DNA from: an uncultured Clostridia bacterium
GTDB lineage: Bacteria > Bacillota > Clostridia > Oscillospirales > Ruminococcaceae
NCBI GenBank assembly: GCA_944382885.1
Contig: CALWNT010000066.1
Coordinates: forward strand, 1-41,692
Direction: 5' to 3'
Length of the DNA: 41,692 nt
This document shows, one piece after another, positions 15,565-25,433 of this stretch. Below the pieces are notes generated by a model. The model did not search any database, was not told the DNA's origin, and worked only from the letters and a program-made list of their open reading frames with translations. The position numbers were made by a program, and so were the translations under genes. Positions within the stretch are counted from its first letter, which is position 1, and each line of letters starts with the position of its first letter.

Positions 15565-15762
15565 ATGTCTCACAGTAAAAAAGCCAATAAACAGACCTCC
15601 ACCAACAAAAAAGCACCAGAATCTTCTATGAAAAACAATCAGTCTTTTTCTAACAGCGCAAAGGACTGCCATCGTTCTTCCTATGAAGACTGCCGCAAAT
15701 CTCAGTATAAGAATGATTCCCTTTCCGATTATGAAAGCAAATATGACGCCTATTTTCGGTAA
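15565..15762 (+). CDS. Small hydrophilic protein of unknown function
   Basis: 65 residues rich in Lys, Ser, Asn and Gln, with two cysteines (SAKDCHRSSYEDCRKSQY) and no hydrophobic segment. AAAGGAAG 11 bases before the ATG and an adjacent upstream inverted repeat support expression. The composition suggests a disordered or nucleic-acid/spore-associated peptide, but no family is recognised and it does not carry the alpha/beta-type SASP motif. It is flanked by repeat R1 and a strong terminator. It may be lineage-specific. Confidence 0.55.
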   Translation: MSHSKKANKQTSTNKKAPESSMKNNQSFSNSAKDCHRSSYEDCRKSQYKNDSLSDYESKYDAYFR

Positions 15763-15857
15763 GCCGCAGTTTTAAAATTTCCAAAAATTCCTGTGAATCT
15801 CACTGCTTTTTCGAAAAATCATTTCAGCATTCTCTGTCACCGACTCTGAAAAATTTC

Positions 15858-15895
15858 AAGGAATCCCCCCTTATATGAAGAAGGGGGGATTCCTT
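15858..15895. terminator. Strong hairpin between convergent genes
   Basis: A 15-bp stem AAGGAATCCCCCCTT (15858-15872) / AAGGGGGGATTCCTT (15881-15895) with an eight-base loop. T-rich stretches follow on both sides, but they are short. Confidence 0.75.
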
Positions 15896-15897
15896 AT

Positions 15898-16785
15898 TTA
15901 CGCATGGGAAAGAAGCGGGAAAAGCAGTTGTCCGTTGGGAAATAAATTTTCTTTTTCTTGGTAAAGGAAAAGCGTTTCATCTTCTTCCTGCCAATCTATA
16001 CCCACATAGTCGCCGGTTGGAGAAAAATATAATACGGCTCTCTTGGTCTCGGGACGGGCAATCTCATTGAGTATTTGTTCCAAAGAAGCGGAAGTGTTTC
16101 CTAAAATCTGATAGCAGGATAATTCTTCTTTTTGGTATTCCGCGATTACCACCAGATCTTCTGATTCCAGATAATAAATACAGTCTTTGGCAAATCCGGA
16201 GCAATGGAACATCAGCAGTCCCCAATTATCAGTGAGAGAAAACCTGGAAAAGGGTTCCCCTAGCACATATTTTTCTTTGAGTAGTTTCCGATCCTCCTCG
16301 GAATCAATATCCAATTTTCTTACCCGTTGTGGCTGCGGGGTAACGGGAAGAACACATCTGCTTTCTTTTCCTTGCTGGAATCCAAATTTCGGATAAAAAT
16401 CCAGTACGGTATGATTGGCAAACAGATAAATTCCATCGCATTCTTCTTTCCAGTCATCCAAAACCCGCTGCATCAGATAGCGGGATAACCCTCTTTTCCG
16501 ATAACCCGGTTCTGTCATAACAGTTCCCAGCTGAATATACAGGCGTTTTTCTCCCTCATACAGAAAGGGCATGCGATTTACCGATACATTGGCCACCGCT
16601 TTTCCCTGATCGAATAGGGTATAGGGACAATATTGGTCTGTCCAATATCCTTTTTGAAACCATTCTTCAAAAGAAAGGCCGAAAACAGTATGAGCAAGAT
16701 GCTCAAATGCAATACGCTCTTCTTCCTGTAGCCGCACCTGATTAGAAAAGCCATAACTTTGTCCATTTAGTAGAATTCTTTCCAT
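15898..16785 (-). CDS. GNAT family N-acetyltransferase
   Basis: 295 residues. The GNAT domain is in the first half: YTLFDQGKAVANVSVNRMPF, then LGTVMTEPGYRKRGLSRYLMQRVLDDW, in which RKRGLS is the acetyl-CoA pyrophosphate loop (about 100-106), then IYLFANHTVLDFYPKFGF. The C-terminal half (about 150-295) is an additional domain with strand-rich sequence, as in two-domain Eis-like or YkkB-type acetyltransferases. It probably acetylates a small amine or protein in the cytosol. It is a single gene, with a terminator hairpin immediately downstream and the HAD pseudogene behind it on the same strand. Confidence 0.85.
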   Translation of the reverse strand: MERILLNGQSYGFSNQVRLQEEERIAFEHLAHTVFGLSFEEWFQKGYWTDQYCPYTLFDQGKAVANVSVNRMPFLYEGEKRLYIQLGTVMTEPGYRKRGLSRYLMQRVLDDWKEECDGIYLFANHTVLDFYPKFGFQQGKESRCVLPVTPQPQRVRKLDIDSEEDRKLLKEKYVLGEPFSRFSLTDNWGLLMFHCSGFAKDCIYYLESEDLVVIAEYQKEELSCYQILGNTSASLEQILNEIARPETKRAVLYFSPTGDYVGIDWQEEDETLFLYQEKENLFPNGQLLFPLLSHA

Positions 16786-16833
16786 AAATTACACCTCTTT
16801 CCCGCTTTCTGAGCAAAAAGTTGTCGATTAAAG

Positions 16834-17517
16834 TCATTCTATCAGCAGCTGCGGAATTTCAGACAAGCTGCTGCAGCAATAATCCGCAGCGGATGAAGCT
16901 CCTTGATGCACTAAAATTGTTTGGAATCCGGCCGCTTTTCCGCCTTCTATATCAGCTATCGGATTATCTCCAATCATATAATAAACTTCTGGAAAACCCG
17001 CAAGACTCAAAGCATACTGGAAGAGTTTTTTTCGCGGCTTTTCATATCCGATATTGGAAGAAACGATATAACCGGAAAAGCACGGTGATAATCCAAGTTC
17101 TTCTATCACAGCCGGCAGTTCAGGATAATTATTGGAGAGGATATAATTGTCATACCCCTTTTCGATACACGCAGACAAAACTGCGTTGGCATCTTCATAA
17201 AGCCTATAACTGTTACAATCCAAAATCTGATGCTTAAAGTCTTCCTTTAGCGCCGCATAATCTTTCTGAACAATACGATGTCTTAGAAAAAACAGATCAA
17301 ATTTCTCAAAAAGATGCTCCCATCATTTTGAACCGGTTTGGTCGGGATAGGCAGTTTCGGGAGTATACCAAGAACAGGCCGTTTTTAAAAAAGCTCTGAT
17401 TTATTCAGAAGGAATCTCATATCCCGTCTTGTTCAAAGATTGATATAGGGCGGACAAAAATGATTCGTTAGGATGTATGATAGTACCGTCGAAATCCCAA
17501 AATAAAGCTTTTTTCAA
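16834..17517 (-). pseudogene. HAD family hydrolase, inactivated by two in-frame stops
   Basis: One continuous reading frame of 228 codons encodes a complete HAD phosphatase except for TAA at codon 39 (17403-17401) and TGA at codon 65 (17325-17323). A TTG start at 17517, seven bases after AAGGAGGG, gives motif I as ALFWDFDGTIIH. Motif II is NYILSNNYPE, the motif III lysine is in GYEKPRKKLF, and motif IV is MIGDNPIADIEGGKAAG. The stops fall in YEIPSE-stop-IRAF and TGSK-stop-WEHLF, where Glu and Trp codons are each one base change away. No frameshift is present. The downstream 129-codon piece from 17223 lacks the catalytic Asp and would not work alone. Its intact ribosome site and motifs suggest recent inactivation, or sequencing error. 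Confidence 0.85.
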
Positions 17518-17627
17518 AATACTCCCTCCTTAAAAAATGAAAACAACCTGTATCGAAAGAAAAAAATTACAGTTTGTTTCTGGATGATATGTTTGATTGT
17601 AGCATATTTATCCAGGGAATACAAACC

Positions 17628-18012
17628 AAAACAGAAATTTAGCGCGCTTGTCGGCAAAGCCGACTGGCGCTTTATGGCGAGGGGAAGCCCCCCGCCATAA
17701 GCCCCCCCCCAAATCTCGCTACAGCGAGATTTGTTGATGTTCGATTCACCGCACATGTCGCTGAATCGAACATCGAAAAAGGGACTCCTATCCAAGTACA
17801 GCGGAAAATATTAGTTCCTACCAGCATAGCTGTCAGTCCGAGCGATAAACTAAATTTTTCCATCTTCACTTGGTTAGAAGAACACTTCAAAGACCCGCAC
17901 CAAAGCCCCTGCGGCGACTGAGCGGCGCCCTTTTCCTCAATTTTGGGCGAGCAAAATTGAGCCGGGGCGTGGGGGTCGGTACCCCCACATAGAAAAATAA
18001 ATTTCTGTTTAT
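17628..18012. repeat. Interspersed palindromic element R2
   Basis: Ends are AAACAGAAATTTA (about 17628-17641) and TAAATTTCTGTTTA (17998-18011). Its left arm is nearly identical to R1, and its right arm (CTCAATTTTG/CAAAATTGAG and GGGGGTCGGTACCCCC hairpins) is nearly identical to R3 and R4. R2 is thus a chimera of arm types. It lies between the 5' end of the HAD pseudogene and the spoIIR terminator. Short open frames within it are not genes. Confidence 0.92.
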
Positions 18013-18025
18013 TTTTCCACTTTCT

Positions 18026-18069
18026 AAAAAAACAACTGCCTTCGAGCCAAGCGAATGAAGTTGTTTTTT
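18026..18069 (-). terminator. Intrinsic terminator downstream of spoIIR
   Basis: Minus strand AAAAAACAACT / AGTTGTTTTTT with an inner CTTCG/CGAAG-like stem and a T-rich tail. Confidence 0.75.
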
Positions 18070-18131
18070 ATCAAATTCGGCAAATTCATTTTGGATTACT
18101 TTTCTGAAAGCCGATTTCAAGCAGCCTAAAC

Positions 18132-18740
18132 CTATTCTCCATCCCAAAGAGACTTGAATTTCTCCCAGAGTTCCACTACCGCAAACTGTATTTCATACTC
18201 TTGTGGCTTTTCTACTATCTCCGCCTGTTCCGGTGTAAAATTTTCCTCCAGCTCCTGATGAGGCATCGCACAGGGAAGGCAAACCGCCGGATACAGCATA
18301 CACCACCAATTATGCCCAGCCGCTTCCCCAATGGTGATGCGCACCGCGTCATAATGTCCTGCGGGCAGGGTAAATTCCTCATAGACCCTGGTATCAAAAA
18401 ACATATTTACCACTTCGGCCTTGACCGGATAGTCATATCCCTGACGCTCTACTTCTTCCTGAGCCGTTTGCTGGATCTGCTCCAAATGCTCCTGAGCGGA
18501 CTGTTTCGCGTCCTCTAAATTATCCGCATGATAAAATAATTCCTCTGTCTCTTTCAAAACCCGATCACGCACCTTAAGCTTTAACGCCTGGTCCTCCTGG
18601 GAATCAGAATTGGCTAATATATGAAGCCGAAGCACGTTCTCTCTAATCTGGGCACATTCCGCCGCAAATCCTGTGGAAAATTGCAGGACTATAGCCGCAA
18701 TCAGCCCAACACAAATGGCCGCTATCCATTTTTTCATCAC
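18132..18740 (-). CDS. spoIIR: Stage II sporulation protein R
   Basis: 202 residues with an N-terminal signal or membrane segment (KKWIAAICVGLIAAIVLQF). SpoIIR is made in the forespore and secreted across the septum, where it activates SpoIIGA to process pro-sigma-E in the mother cell. Family blocks are present: ENVLRLHILANSDSQEDQ, LKLKVRDRVL, VNMFFDTRVYEEFTLPAGHYDAVRITIGEAAG and HNWWCMLYPAVCLP. Length is close to known SpoIIR. This is the clearest marker that the host forms endospores. Sigma-F control is expected, but no convincing sigma-F promoter was identified. It follows ispE by 86 bases on the same strand. Confidence 0.94.
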   Translation of the reverse strand: MMKKWIAAICVGLIAAIVLQFSTGFAAECAQIRENVLRLHILANSDSQEDQALKLKVRDRVLKETEELFYHADNLEDAKQSAQEHLEQIQQTAQEEVERQGYDYPVKAEVVNMFFDTRVYEEFTLPAGHYDAVRITIGEAAGHNWWCMLYPAVCLPCAMPHQELEENFTPEQAEIVEKPQEYEIQFAVVELWEKFKSLWDGE

Positions 18741-18826
18741 AAAACCGCCTTTCCTTTTCTGATTTTTCTTCTGCTGGAGAATTTTCCCAAGAAAAGTATC
18801 GGCGGCTTTTACATCCTTTATTCAGT

Positions 18827-19717
18827 TCATTCAGTTTTCTCCAAAACAACAGGGCCATTGGAATAGGGGCTGCATAAAAAACAATCCGTGTATTTCTGTT
18901 TCAGCCTTTGTTCGCATTCATAGGCTTTTTTGCGGTCTAAAAAGAGCCCAAATACAGCCGACCCGCTTCCGGTCATCATGGCCCCCTTAGCCCCGCAGCC
19001 CATCATACTGTCTCGGATCATGCGGACTTCTCCCAAGGGACATACCTGCTCTAAAGCATTGTAAAGATTCTCACAGATGGCTCCATAATCCTCCTGCTCC
19101 ACAGCCTCCACCATCGCGGAAAACCTGTTGACGGGCTTGATCCCCAGCCGGTCAAAATCCTGAAACGCTTTCTGGGTGCTGATACCCCCTCTGGGCTTTG
19201 CGACTACCAATGCACTGTCAGGAAAATCTCGAAGCTTTGTAATCTGCTCCCCGATTCCTGCCACCTTCGCCGTTCCCCCGATCAGACAAAAGGGGATATC
19301 TGCCCCGATTTTTTCTCCGATTTTCATCAGCTCCTCAAGGGAAAGCGTTTCGCCATACATCTGGTTGAGCGCCATGAGCACCCCTGCTCCGTCGGCGCTT
19401 CCTCCTGCCATTCCCGCCTGCTGGGGGATTCTTTTTTCCAGATGAATGTGAAGCCCTCCGGAATGGATGCCCGTGTATTGGAAAAAACTTTCCGCACAGC
19501 GATAGGCGATATTTTTCTCATTGCAGGGCACAAAATCCCAATTGCAGGATAACGTAATTCCCTCCTGCCCGACCTGTTCTACTGTGATGATGTCGAAGAG
19601 GTCAATCGTCTGCATAATCATTTCCAGCAGGTGATATCCTTTGTCATTCACACCTATGATATCCAGGTAAAGATTCAATTTTGCCGGGGCCTTTACACGA
19701 ACTTTCTGTAAACTCAT
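18827..19717 (-). CDS. ispE: 4-diphosphocytidyl-2-C-methyl-D-erythritol kinase
   Basis: 296 residues, the usual length. It phosphorylates CDP-methylerythritol in the MEP isoprenoid pathway, in the cytosol. The GHMP kinase layout is clear: an N-terminal VKAPAKLNLYLDIIG with the conserved Lys and Asn, the glycine-rich ATP loop RIPQQAGMAGGSADGAG (about 95-111), the catalytic Asp in IGADIPFCLIGGTA, and a C-terminal MMTGSGSAVFGLF motif. It lies between the DUF362 ferredoxin gene (25-base gap) and spoIIR. Its presence shows the MEP rather than the mevalonate route. Confidence 0.96.
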   Translation of the reverse strand: MSLQKVRVKAPAKLNLYLDIIGVNDKGYHLLEMIMQTIDLFDIITVEQVGQEGITLSCNWDFVPCNEKNIAYRCAESFFQYTGIHSGGLHIHLEKRIPQQAGMAGGSADGAGVLMALNQMYGETLSLEELMKIGEKIGADIPFCLIGGTAKVAGIGEQITKLRDFPDSALVVAKPRGGISTQKAFQDFDRLGIKPVNRFSAMVEAVEQEDYGAICENLYNALEQVCPLGEVRMIRDSMMGCGAKGAMMTGSGSAVFGLFLDRKKAYECEQRLKQKYTDCFLCSPYSNGPVVLEKTE

Positions 19718-19742
19718 GGTTTTCGCCTCCCATCGACGCCCT

Positions 19743-20885
19743 TTATTTTCGAAACAGTCTGGAGCGTTTCATATCAATCGCCTTCACCGGACACATTTCA
19801 TGACAGCAGAAACATCGGATACAATTGCTGTAGTCAATCTCGGCCTTACGGTTTTTAATTTGAATCGTTTTGGCCGGACAGCTTTCCGCACATTTGCCGC
19901 ATCCAACGCAGTCCTTTCTTCGAATCACTGGCTTAGAAGTCAGAAACCGTTGGGTGATCGCCTTGACTGGTTTTTTGAAAATTCCCGGTACATGAGAGAC
20001 AAAATCAACGCTCATATCCTTTGGAAGTTTAAAATCCGTTATCCGTTCCGGTACAAAACCAACCAGCTCTAATTTCTCCAGCCTGTCTACACACAACTGT
20101 TCCGCCATCGCAGCTTTCACGGTTAAAATTTGCTCCGCTTCCAGCCCAATCAGCCAAGTGAGATAATAATCCAGATCATAAGGAGAATCAGAAGCTAAAA
20201 TCATCCCGGTTTCCCGTTTTGTCCCTCCAGACGGACCGTCCCCTTCCATCGATACCACCGCGTCCGTTAACACAACATCAGGATGTACGGTCTGGCACAG
20301 ATCGACAAGCATCTGACAGAACAATTCCTTTTGAGGAAAACGCCAGTGAAATTCCGGCTTGGTCAATCCTGGAATACATCCGAACAGATTTTTTACCCCT
20401 CCACTCAGACCTGTCATTCCATGACTTTTCAGCTTACAGACGTCAATGAGAAAATCTGCCTGAGCTACCGGATTGATAATCGGAAAGGACTTTACCAATT
20501 GGGCCTGCTCATTGACCACATTTTGAAAGCCGGTATCGAAATTCAGCTTTGCACCGGTTTTTTCGCAAACCGCTGCCATACCGCTGGCTTCATAAATCCC
20601 CTTCAGGGCCGACGGCGTATACAGTCCTCCCGGACTATCCGCAACTGTAATATCAGTGATTCCCGCACTTTGCAGATACAAAATCACGCCTTCAATCAAG
20701 CTGGGATGAGTGGTGGTAAACTCTTCGGGCTTACGTTTCATCAGCAAATTAGGCTTTATGGTCACCCGCATTCCCGGCTTCAGCTTTTCGGTCAAGGAAA
20801 AGCGATCTAAATGAATCTTTATCGATTCATTGATTTCTTCCTGACAATAGGTTTTATTTTCTGTAATACTGATTACCGACATCAT
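19743..20885 (-). CDS. DUF362 protein with two 4Fe-4S ferredoxin motifs
   Basis: 380 residues. The DUF362 domain (about 30-300) contains RVTIKPNLLMKRKPEE, VADSPGG, and KLKSHGMTGLSGGVKNLFGCIPG. The C-terminus (about 320-370) carries two cluster motifs, CVGCGKCAESCP and CIRCFCCHEMCP, each CxxCxxCxxxCP. The family is a putative iron-sulfur oxidoreductase or electron-transfer protein common in anaerobes; its reaction is not known. Start codons ATG 20885 and 20882 both follow GGAGAA. A promoter is present at 20979-21008. Downstream ispE is 25 bases away, so the two may be cotranscribed. Confidence 0.9.
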   Translation of the reverse strand: MMSVISITENKTYCQEEINESIKIHLDRFSLTEKLKPGMRVTIKPNLLMKRKPEEFTTTHPSLIEGVILYLQSAGITDITVADSPGGLYTPSALKGIYEASGMAAVCEKTGAKLNFDTGFQNVVNEQAQLVKSFPIINPVAQADFLIDVCKLKSHGMTGLSGGVKNLFGCIPGLTKPEFHWRFPQKELFCQMLVDLCQTVHPDVVLTDAVVSMEGDGPSGGTKRETGMILASDSPYDLDYYLTWLIGLEAEQILTVKAAMAEQLCVDRLEKLELVGFVPERITDFKLPKDMSVDFVSHVPGIFKKPVKAITQRFLTSKPVIRRKDCVGCGKCAESCPAKTIQIKNRKAEIDYSNCIRCFCCHEMCPVKAIDMKRSRLFRK

Positions 20886-20978
20886 CTATTCTCCATCTAA
20901 AACTATTTTAACCGTCCCTGCCTGCCGCGAACTTTTTACAAGGTCCTCCACATGATCTTTTGGAGCGGATTTTTTTCT

Positions 20979-21008
20979 AGTATAGCATAATTGTCCCCCT
21001 GCGGTAAA
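20979..21008 (-). promoter_or_regulatory. Probable sigma-A promoter of the DUF362 gene
   Basis: Minus strand TTTACC (21008-21003), an 18-base spacer and an extended TGCTATACT (-10 at 20984-20979). Confidence 0.5.
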
Positions 21009-21083
21009 GAAAAAAACAGTTTCGTGAGGCAGTTCACTCCCTATCGGCAATGTACTTTTTCGATCAATCTATTTCGGGGAAAG

Positions 21084-21462
21084 ATAAACAGAAATTTATT
21101 CTACAGAACCAAGAAGGTTCTGTATTCCCATTTGCCGGGCGTTTCACCCCGGCACCCCGACTTCCTTTTGATCCACGTCAAAAGGAAGCAAAAACGTGCC
21201 CCTCGCCGGGGAGGCTATACGAGTCTTTGAAGTTGGCTTCTAACGGAGTACAAGGGAAAATATTAGTTCCTACCAGATAGCCGTCAGCCCAAGCGATAAA
21301 CTGAATTTTTCCTTCTTAACGTGGTTAGGAGAACACTTCAAAAACCCGTACCAAAGCCACCGCGGCGACTGAGCGGCGCCCTTTTCCTCAATTTTGGGCG
21401 AGCAAAATTGAGCCGGGGCGTGGGGGTCGGTACCCCCACATAGAAAAATAAATTTCTGTTTA
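21084..21462. repeat. Interspersed palindromic element R3
   Basis: Ends ATAAACAGAAATTTA (21084-21098) and TAAATTTCTGTTTA (about 21449-21462). Left arm: AGAACC/GGTTCT hairpin, GCCGGGCG..CACCCCGGC, CTTTTGATCCACGTCAAAAG. Core: AGCGATAAACTGAATTTTT. The right arm is as in R2 and R4. It fills most of the gap between the DUF362 gene start and the yitT terminator. Confidence 0.92.
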
Positions 21463-21478
21463 TTTACCTCACAAATCT

Positions 21479-21525
21479 TACCCCCCTCCAGGGATTTAGC
21501 TGCATCAAATCTCTGGAGGGGGGTT
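21479..21525 (-). terminator. Long hairpin downstream of yitT
   Basis: ACCCCCCTCCAGRGATTT-type arms form an approximately 18-bp stem with one mismatch, just after the yitT stop. The T tract is weak. Confidence 0.65.
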
Positions 21526-21540
21526 ATCTTACAGAAAAAA

Positions 21541-22410
21541 TCATTCTTTCTGAATCGTTTTAAAGCCTTCTCCCACTACCTCCGTCGCTGTCGTGACAAT
21601 TAAAAACGCATTGGGATCAATCTCATGTACGATCTTTTGTAAATGATGGTACTGATTTTGACGAACCGCACAGATCAACGTATTATTGGGATTTCCCGTA
21701 TAGCCGCCGACCGTAGAGATCTTGGTCACCCCTCTGTCTGTTTCTTCAATGATAGCCGCACTGATTTCATCTCCCTTGGTCGTGACGATTACTACCATTT
21801 TGCCTAAATCTACACCGTACAATACTGCGTCAATCACCTTGCCGCAGACAAACATTGAAATGACGGCAAACAACGCAGTTGTTACATCCTGATAGGCATA
21901 TGCGGCAAAAGCAATGATCACTAAATCAGAGACAAATACCAACGTCCCCATCTTAATATGCGGAAAACGCTTTTGAAGAATTTTATTGCTGATGTCCAGC
22001 CCCCCAGTAGAACCGTCGCCCAGAAAAGTAAGGCCGATTCCCAATCCCATAATCGCTCCGCCAAATAAAGCAGCCAGCATGGTATCTCCCACATAAACAG
22101 GGAAAAAAGGCATTACATAGTCATAAATCACGGTAAAAACGACTACTGAAAAAATCGTCTTTACAATAAAACCCCGGCCTAAAGAAAAATAGCCCCACAA
22201 AATTAAGGGAAGGTTGATCAGTCCTGACAGCAGCCCTAACGGCATACCGGTCAGATAGTTAATAACCGTTGCCAGACCGCTGACCCCTCCCGGAGCAATC
22301 TGATTGGGAGCAGTAAAAACATAGACGCTGACGGCAAAAAGCACTGTCCCTGCTAAAATCAAAAAGTATTCCCAAATAGCCCGTTTCACCGAAAGACGCT
22401 TCTGCGCCAT
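21541..22410 (-). CDS. YitT family membrane protein
   Basis: 289 residues. Five or six hydrophobic segments make up the YitT (DUF161) part: AIWEYFLILAGTVLFAVSVYVF, IAPGGVSGLATVINYLTG, FSVVVFTVIYDYVMPF, GAIMGLGIGLTFLGDGSTGGLDI. A cytosolic C-terminal DUF2179 domain follows (VTTKGDEISAAIIEE, RGVTKISTVGGYTGNPNNTLICAVRQNQ). The molecular function is unknown; DUF2179 is thought to bind a small ligand. It lies downstream of mrnC and obg on the same strand, about 65 bases after mrnC. Confidence 0.92.
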   Translation of the reverse strand: MAQKRLSVKRAIWEYFLILAGTVLFAVSVYVFTAPNQIAPGGVSGLATVINYLTGMPLGLLSGLINLPLILWGYFSLGRGFIVKTIFSVVVFTVIYDYVMPFFPVYVGDTMLAALFGGAIMGLGIGLTFLGDGSTGGLDISNKILQKRFPHIKMGTLVFVSDLVIIAFAAYAYQDVTTALFAVISMFVCGKVIDAVLYGVDLGKMVVIVTTKGDEISAAIIEETDRGVTKISTVGGYTGNPNNTLICAVRQNQYHHLQKIVHEIDPNAFLIVTTATEVVGEGFKTIQKE

Positions 22411-22475
22411 ACCGTTTCACTCCTCTAACATGGTGTAAATAATCGCCAATCTATTTGACCGCACCTAAAAAGGGA

Positions 22476-22871
22476 TTAGGATAATTGTTCCCACAAAATT
22501 TCAAACAATTCCTGAATACGGTCTTCTCTTTTCTGAAGATAAAGATAACCAAACAGCGCTTCAAAGCCTGTAGCACGCCGATATTCCTGGGCATCCGCGT
22601 TTTTCGGGACATGGCTGCTGTTGGCGTTTCTACCCCGCTTATAAATGGCAATCTCTTCTTCGCTGAGCAAATCCATAATCAGACCGATTGCTTTGGACTG
22701 CGCCGACGCGCAAACATAGGCTACCGTATTTTTATGAAGCTTATTGACCGGCATGTTGGCTTTTTCCACCATCTTATTTCTTACCAGCAGTTCATAAACC
22801 GCATCTCCCAAATAAGCCAGCACCAAAGGACTATAAAGCTTCGGATTTGTTTCGTTTACTGATGATATCAT
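22476..22871 (-). CDS. mrnC: Mini-ribonuclease 3
   Basis: 131 residues: an RNase III catalytic domain without the dsRNA-binding domain, as in Bacillus MrnC, which matures 23S rRNA ends. The catalytic helix is LAYLGDAVYELLVRNKM (residues 18-34), with the Asp and Glu of the family, and the C-terminal helix RATGFEALFGYLYLQ carries the second acidic cluster. It lies 28 bases after obg in the same transcript. Bacillus places mrnC beside cysS, so the position next to obg is a lineage arrangement. Confidence 0.95.
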   Translation of the reverse strand: MISSVNETNPKLYSPLVLAYLGDAVYELLVRNKMVEKANMPVNKLHKNTVAYVCASAQSKAIGLIMDLLSEEEIAIYKRGRNANSSHVPKNADAQEYRRATGFEALFGYLYLQKREDRIQELFEILWEQLS

Positions 22872-22899
22872 CCTATCCCTCTTCTCGTCTCTCTTCCTA

Positions 22900-24201
<1,302 letters not shown>

Positions 24202-24374
24202 TCACAAAAACACCCGGTACAGCTTTGCGCCTTTGTTTCTTTTTCGTTTGTGCTTTAGATAGTTTCTCCATGTTTTTCAGTTGACCTTAAATCATTGATT
24301 TATCCCTAAAAATAATATTACTATCAGTAAAATATCGAGAAATTATCCAAAATTTGATGTTTTATCAAGAACGA

Positions 24375-24756
24375 TAAACAGAAATTTATTTTCCAGAACC
24401 AAGATGGTTCTGTATCTAGCTTATAGGGGCGTCGGCCCCCAAACCCCGAGTCTCTTTTGCTTGTCCAAAAGAAACAAAAAGGGCATTCCTCAAACGCCGG
24501 AAAGGCTTGATATAGGTCTTAAAAGTCGACTCCTAACGAAGTACAACGGAAAATATCAGTTTCTGCTAGAACAACCGTCAGCCCGAGCGATAAACTAAAT
24601 TTTTCCTTCTTCGTGTGGTTAGAAGAACAGTTATTAGACCCGTACCAAAGCCGCCGCGGCGACTGAGCGGCGCCCTTTTCCTCAATTTTGGGCGAGCAAA
24701 ATTGAGCCGGGGCGTGGGGGTCGGTACCCCCACATAGAAAAATAAATTTCTGTTTA
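24375..24756. repeat. Interspersed palindromic element R4
   Basis: Ends ATAAACAGAAATTTA (24375-24389) and TAAATTTCTGTTTA (24743-24756). This copy shows the internal symmetry best. The left arm and the reverse complement of the right arm share, in order: a hairpin, a G/C run (GGGG..CCCCC), CCCCG, a T-rich/A-rich hairpin with GCTTGTCC or GCTCGCCC in its loop, a GGGC block, CGCCG..GGCTT, GGTCT, CTAAC, GGAAAA and AGTTT. It separates obg from rpmA. Confidence 0.93.
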
Positions 24757-24785
24757 ATTTATCAAAAACCATTTTTTCTGCTTGT

Positions 24786-24818
24786 AAAAAAAGCGTGCTT
24801 ATGAAAGCACGCTTTTTT
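24786..24818 (-). terminator. Intrinsic terminator of rplU-prp-rpmA
   Basis: AAAAGCGTGCTT / AAGCACGCTTTT with a four-base loop and T tract, twelve bases after the rpmA stop. Confidence 0.92.
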
Positions 24819-24829
24819 AAAGTTCATCA

Positions 24830-25111
24830 CTACTGAGCAGCGTATACGCTAACTTTTTTGCGGTCACGACCCATGCGCTCAAATTTTACAACGCCGTCGA
24901 TTTTTGCAAACAACGTATCGTCGGAACCACGTCCTACATTTTCACCAGCATGAATGTGGGTACCACGCTGACGAACCAAGATATTGCCTGCCAAAACGAA
25001 CTGACCGTCAGCACGTTTTGCACCCAGTCTCTTGGATTCGGAGTCACGGCCGTTCTTAGTAGAACCTACCCCTTTTTTATGTGCGAAAAACTGCATATTT
25101 AATCTTAACAT
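24830..25111 (-). CDS. rpmA: 50S ribosomal protein L27
   Basis: 93 residues. It begins [21 protein letters not shown]; the MLRLNMQFF segment is the Firmicutes N-terminal extension that Prp removes after the double Phe, leaving AHKKG at the peptidyl-transferase centre. The body [19 protein letters not shown] and the [15 protein letters not shown] segment are typical. Its ribosome site GGAGGTG lies inside the last codons of prp, so the two are coupled. It is the last gene of its transcript. Confidence 0.98.
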   Translation of the reverse strand: MLRLNMQFFAHKKGVGSTKNGRDSESKRLGAKRADGQFVLAGNILVRQRGTHIHAGENVGRGSDDTLFAKIDGVVKFERMGRDRKKVSVYAAQ

Positions 25112-25113
25112 AC

Positions 25114-25428
25114 TTACACCTCCACGTCGGTTAATTGTATTGTTCCAATATAATCCTGCGACAACAGATCCAAATGCAGGAAAAGCGCTTTTAAAAACGC
25201 CTCCGCTTCAGAATTTACTTGAAAAAGCCGAAGAGCGATTTCATTTTCTTTCACTGTAACATCCGCTTTCTGACCCAAGATCTCACAGATCCCATTTACC
25301 GTCAGTTGCACAGCCGATGTTACGCTGGCACACACGATATCCTTGCCATACTCGGCAAATCCTGCATGTCCAGAAACGGAAAAGCCAATATAAGCATCTT
25401 CCCGCTTATACGCCAAAACCCGAATCAT
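25114..25428 (-). CDS. prp: Ribosomal-processing cysteine protease Prp (YsxB)
   Basis: 104 residues. Prp cleaves the N-terminal extension of L27. The catalytic pair is visible as [10 protein letters not shown] (His-21) and DIVCASVTS (Cys-33), with the expected 12-residue spacing. It lies between rplU (5-base gap) and rpmA (2-base gap), the standard Firmicutes order. The presence of its L27 substrate with an MQFFAHKK site one gene away confirms the assignment. Confidence 0.96.
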   Translation of the reverse strand: MIRVLAYKREDAYIGFSVSGHAGFAEYGKDIVCASVTSAVQLTVNGICEILGQKADVTVKENEIALRLFQVNSEAEAFLKALFLHLDLLSQDYIGTIQLTDVEV

Positions 25429-25433
25429 AACGA

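Noticed and set aside
17887-18147. 86-codon minus frame across R2 and the spoIIR end
   Set aside because: Repeat-derived; overlaps a terminator and the end of spoIIR.
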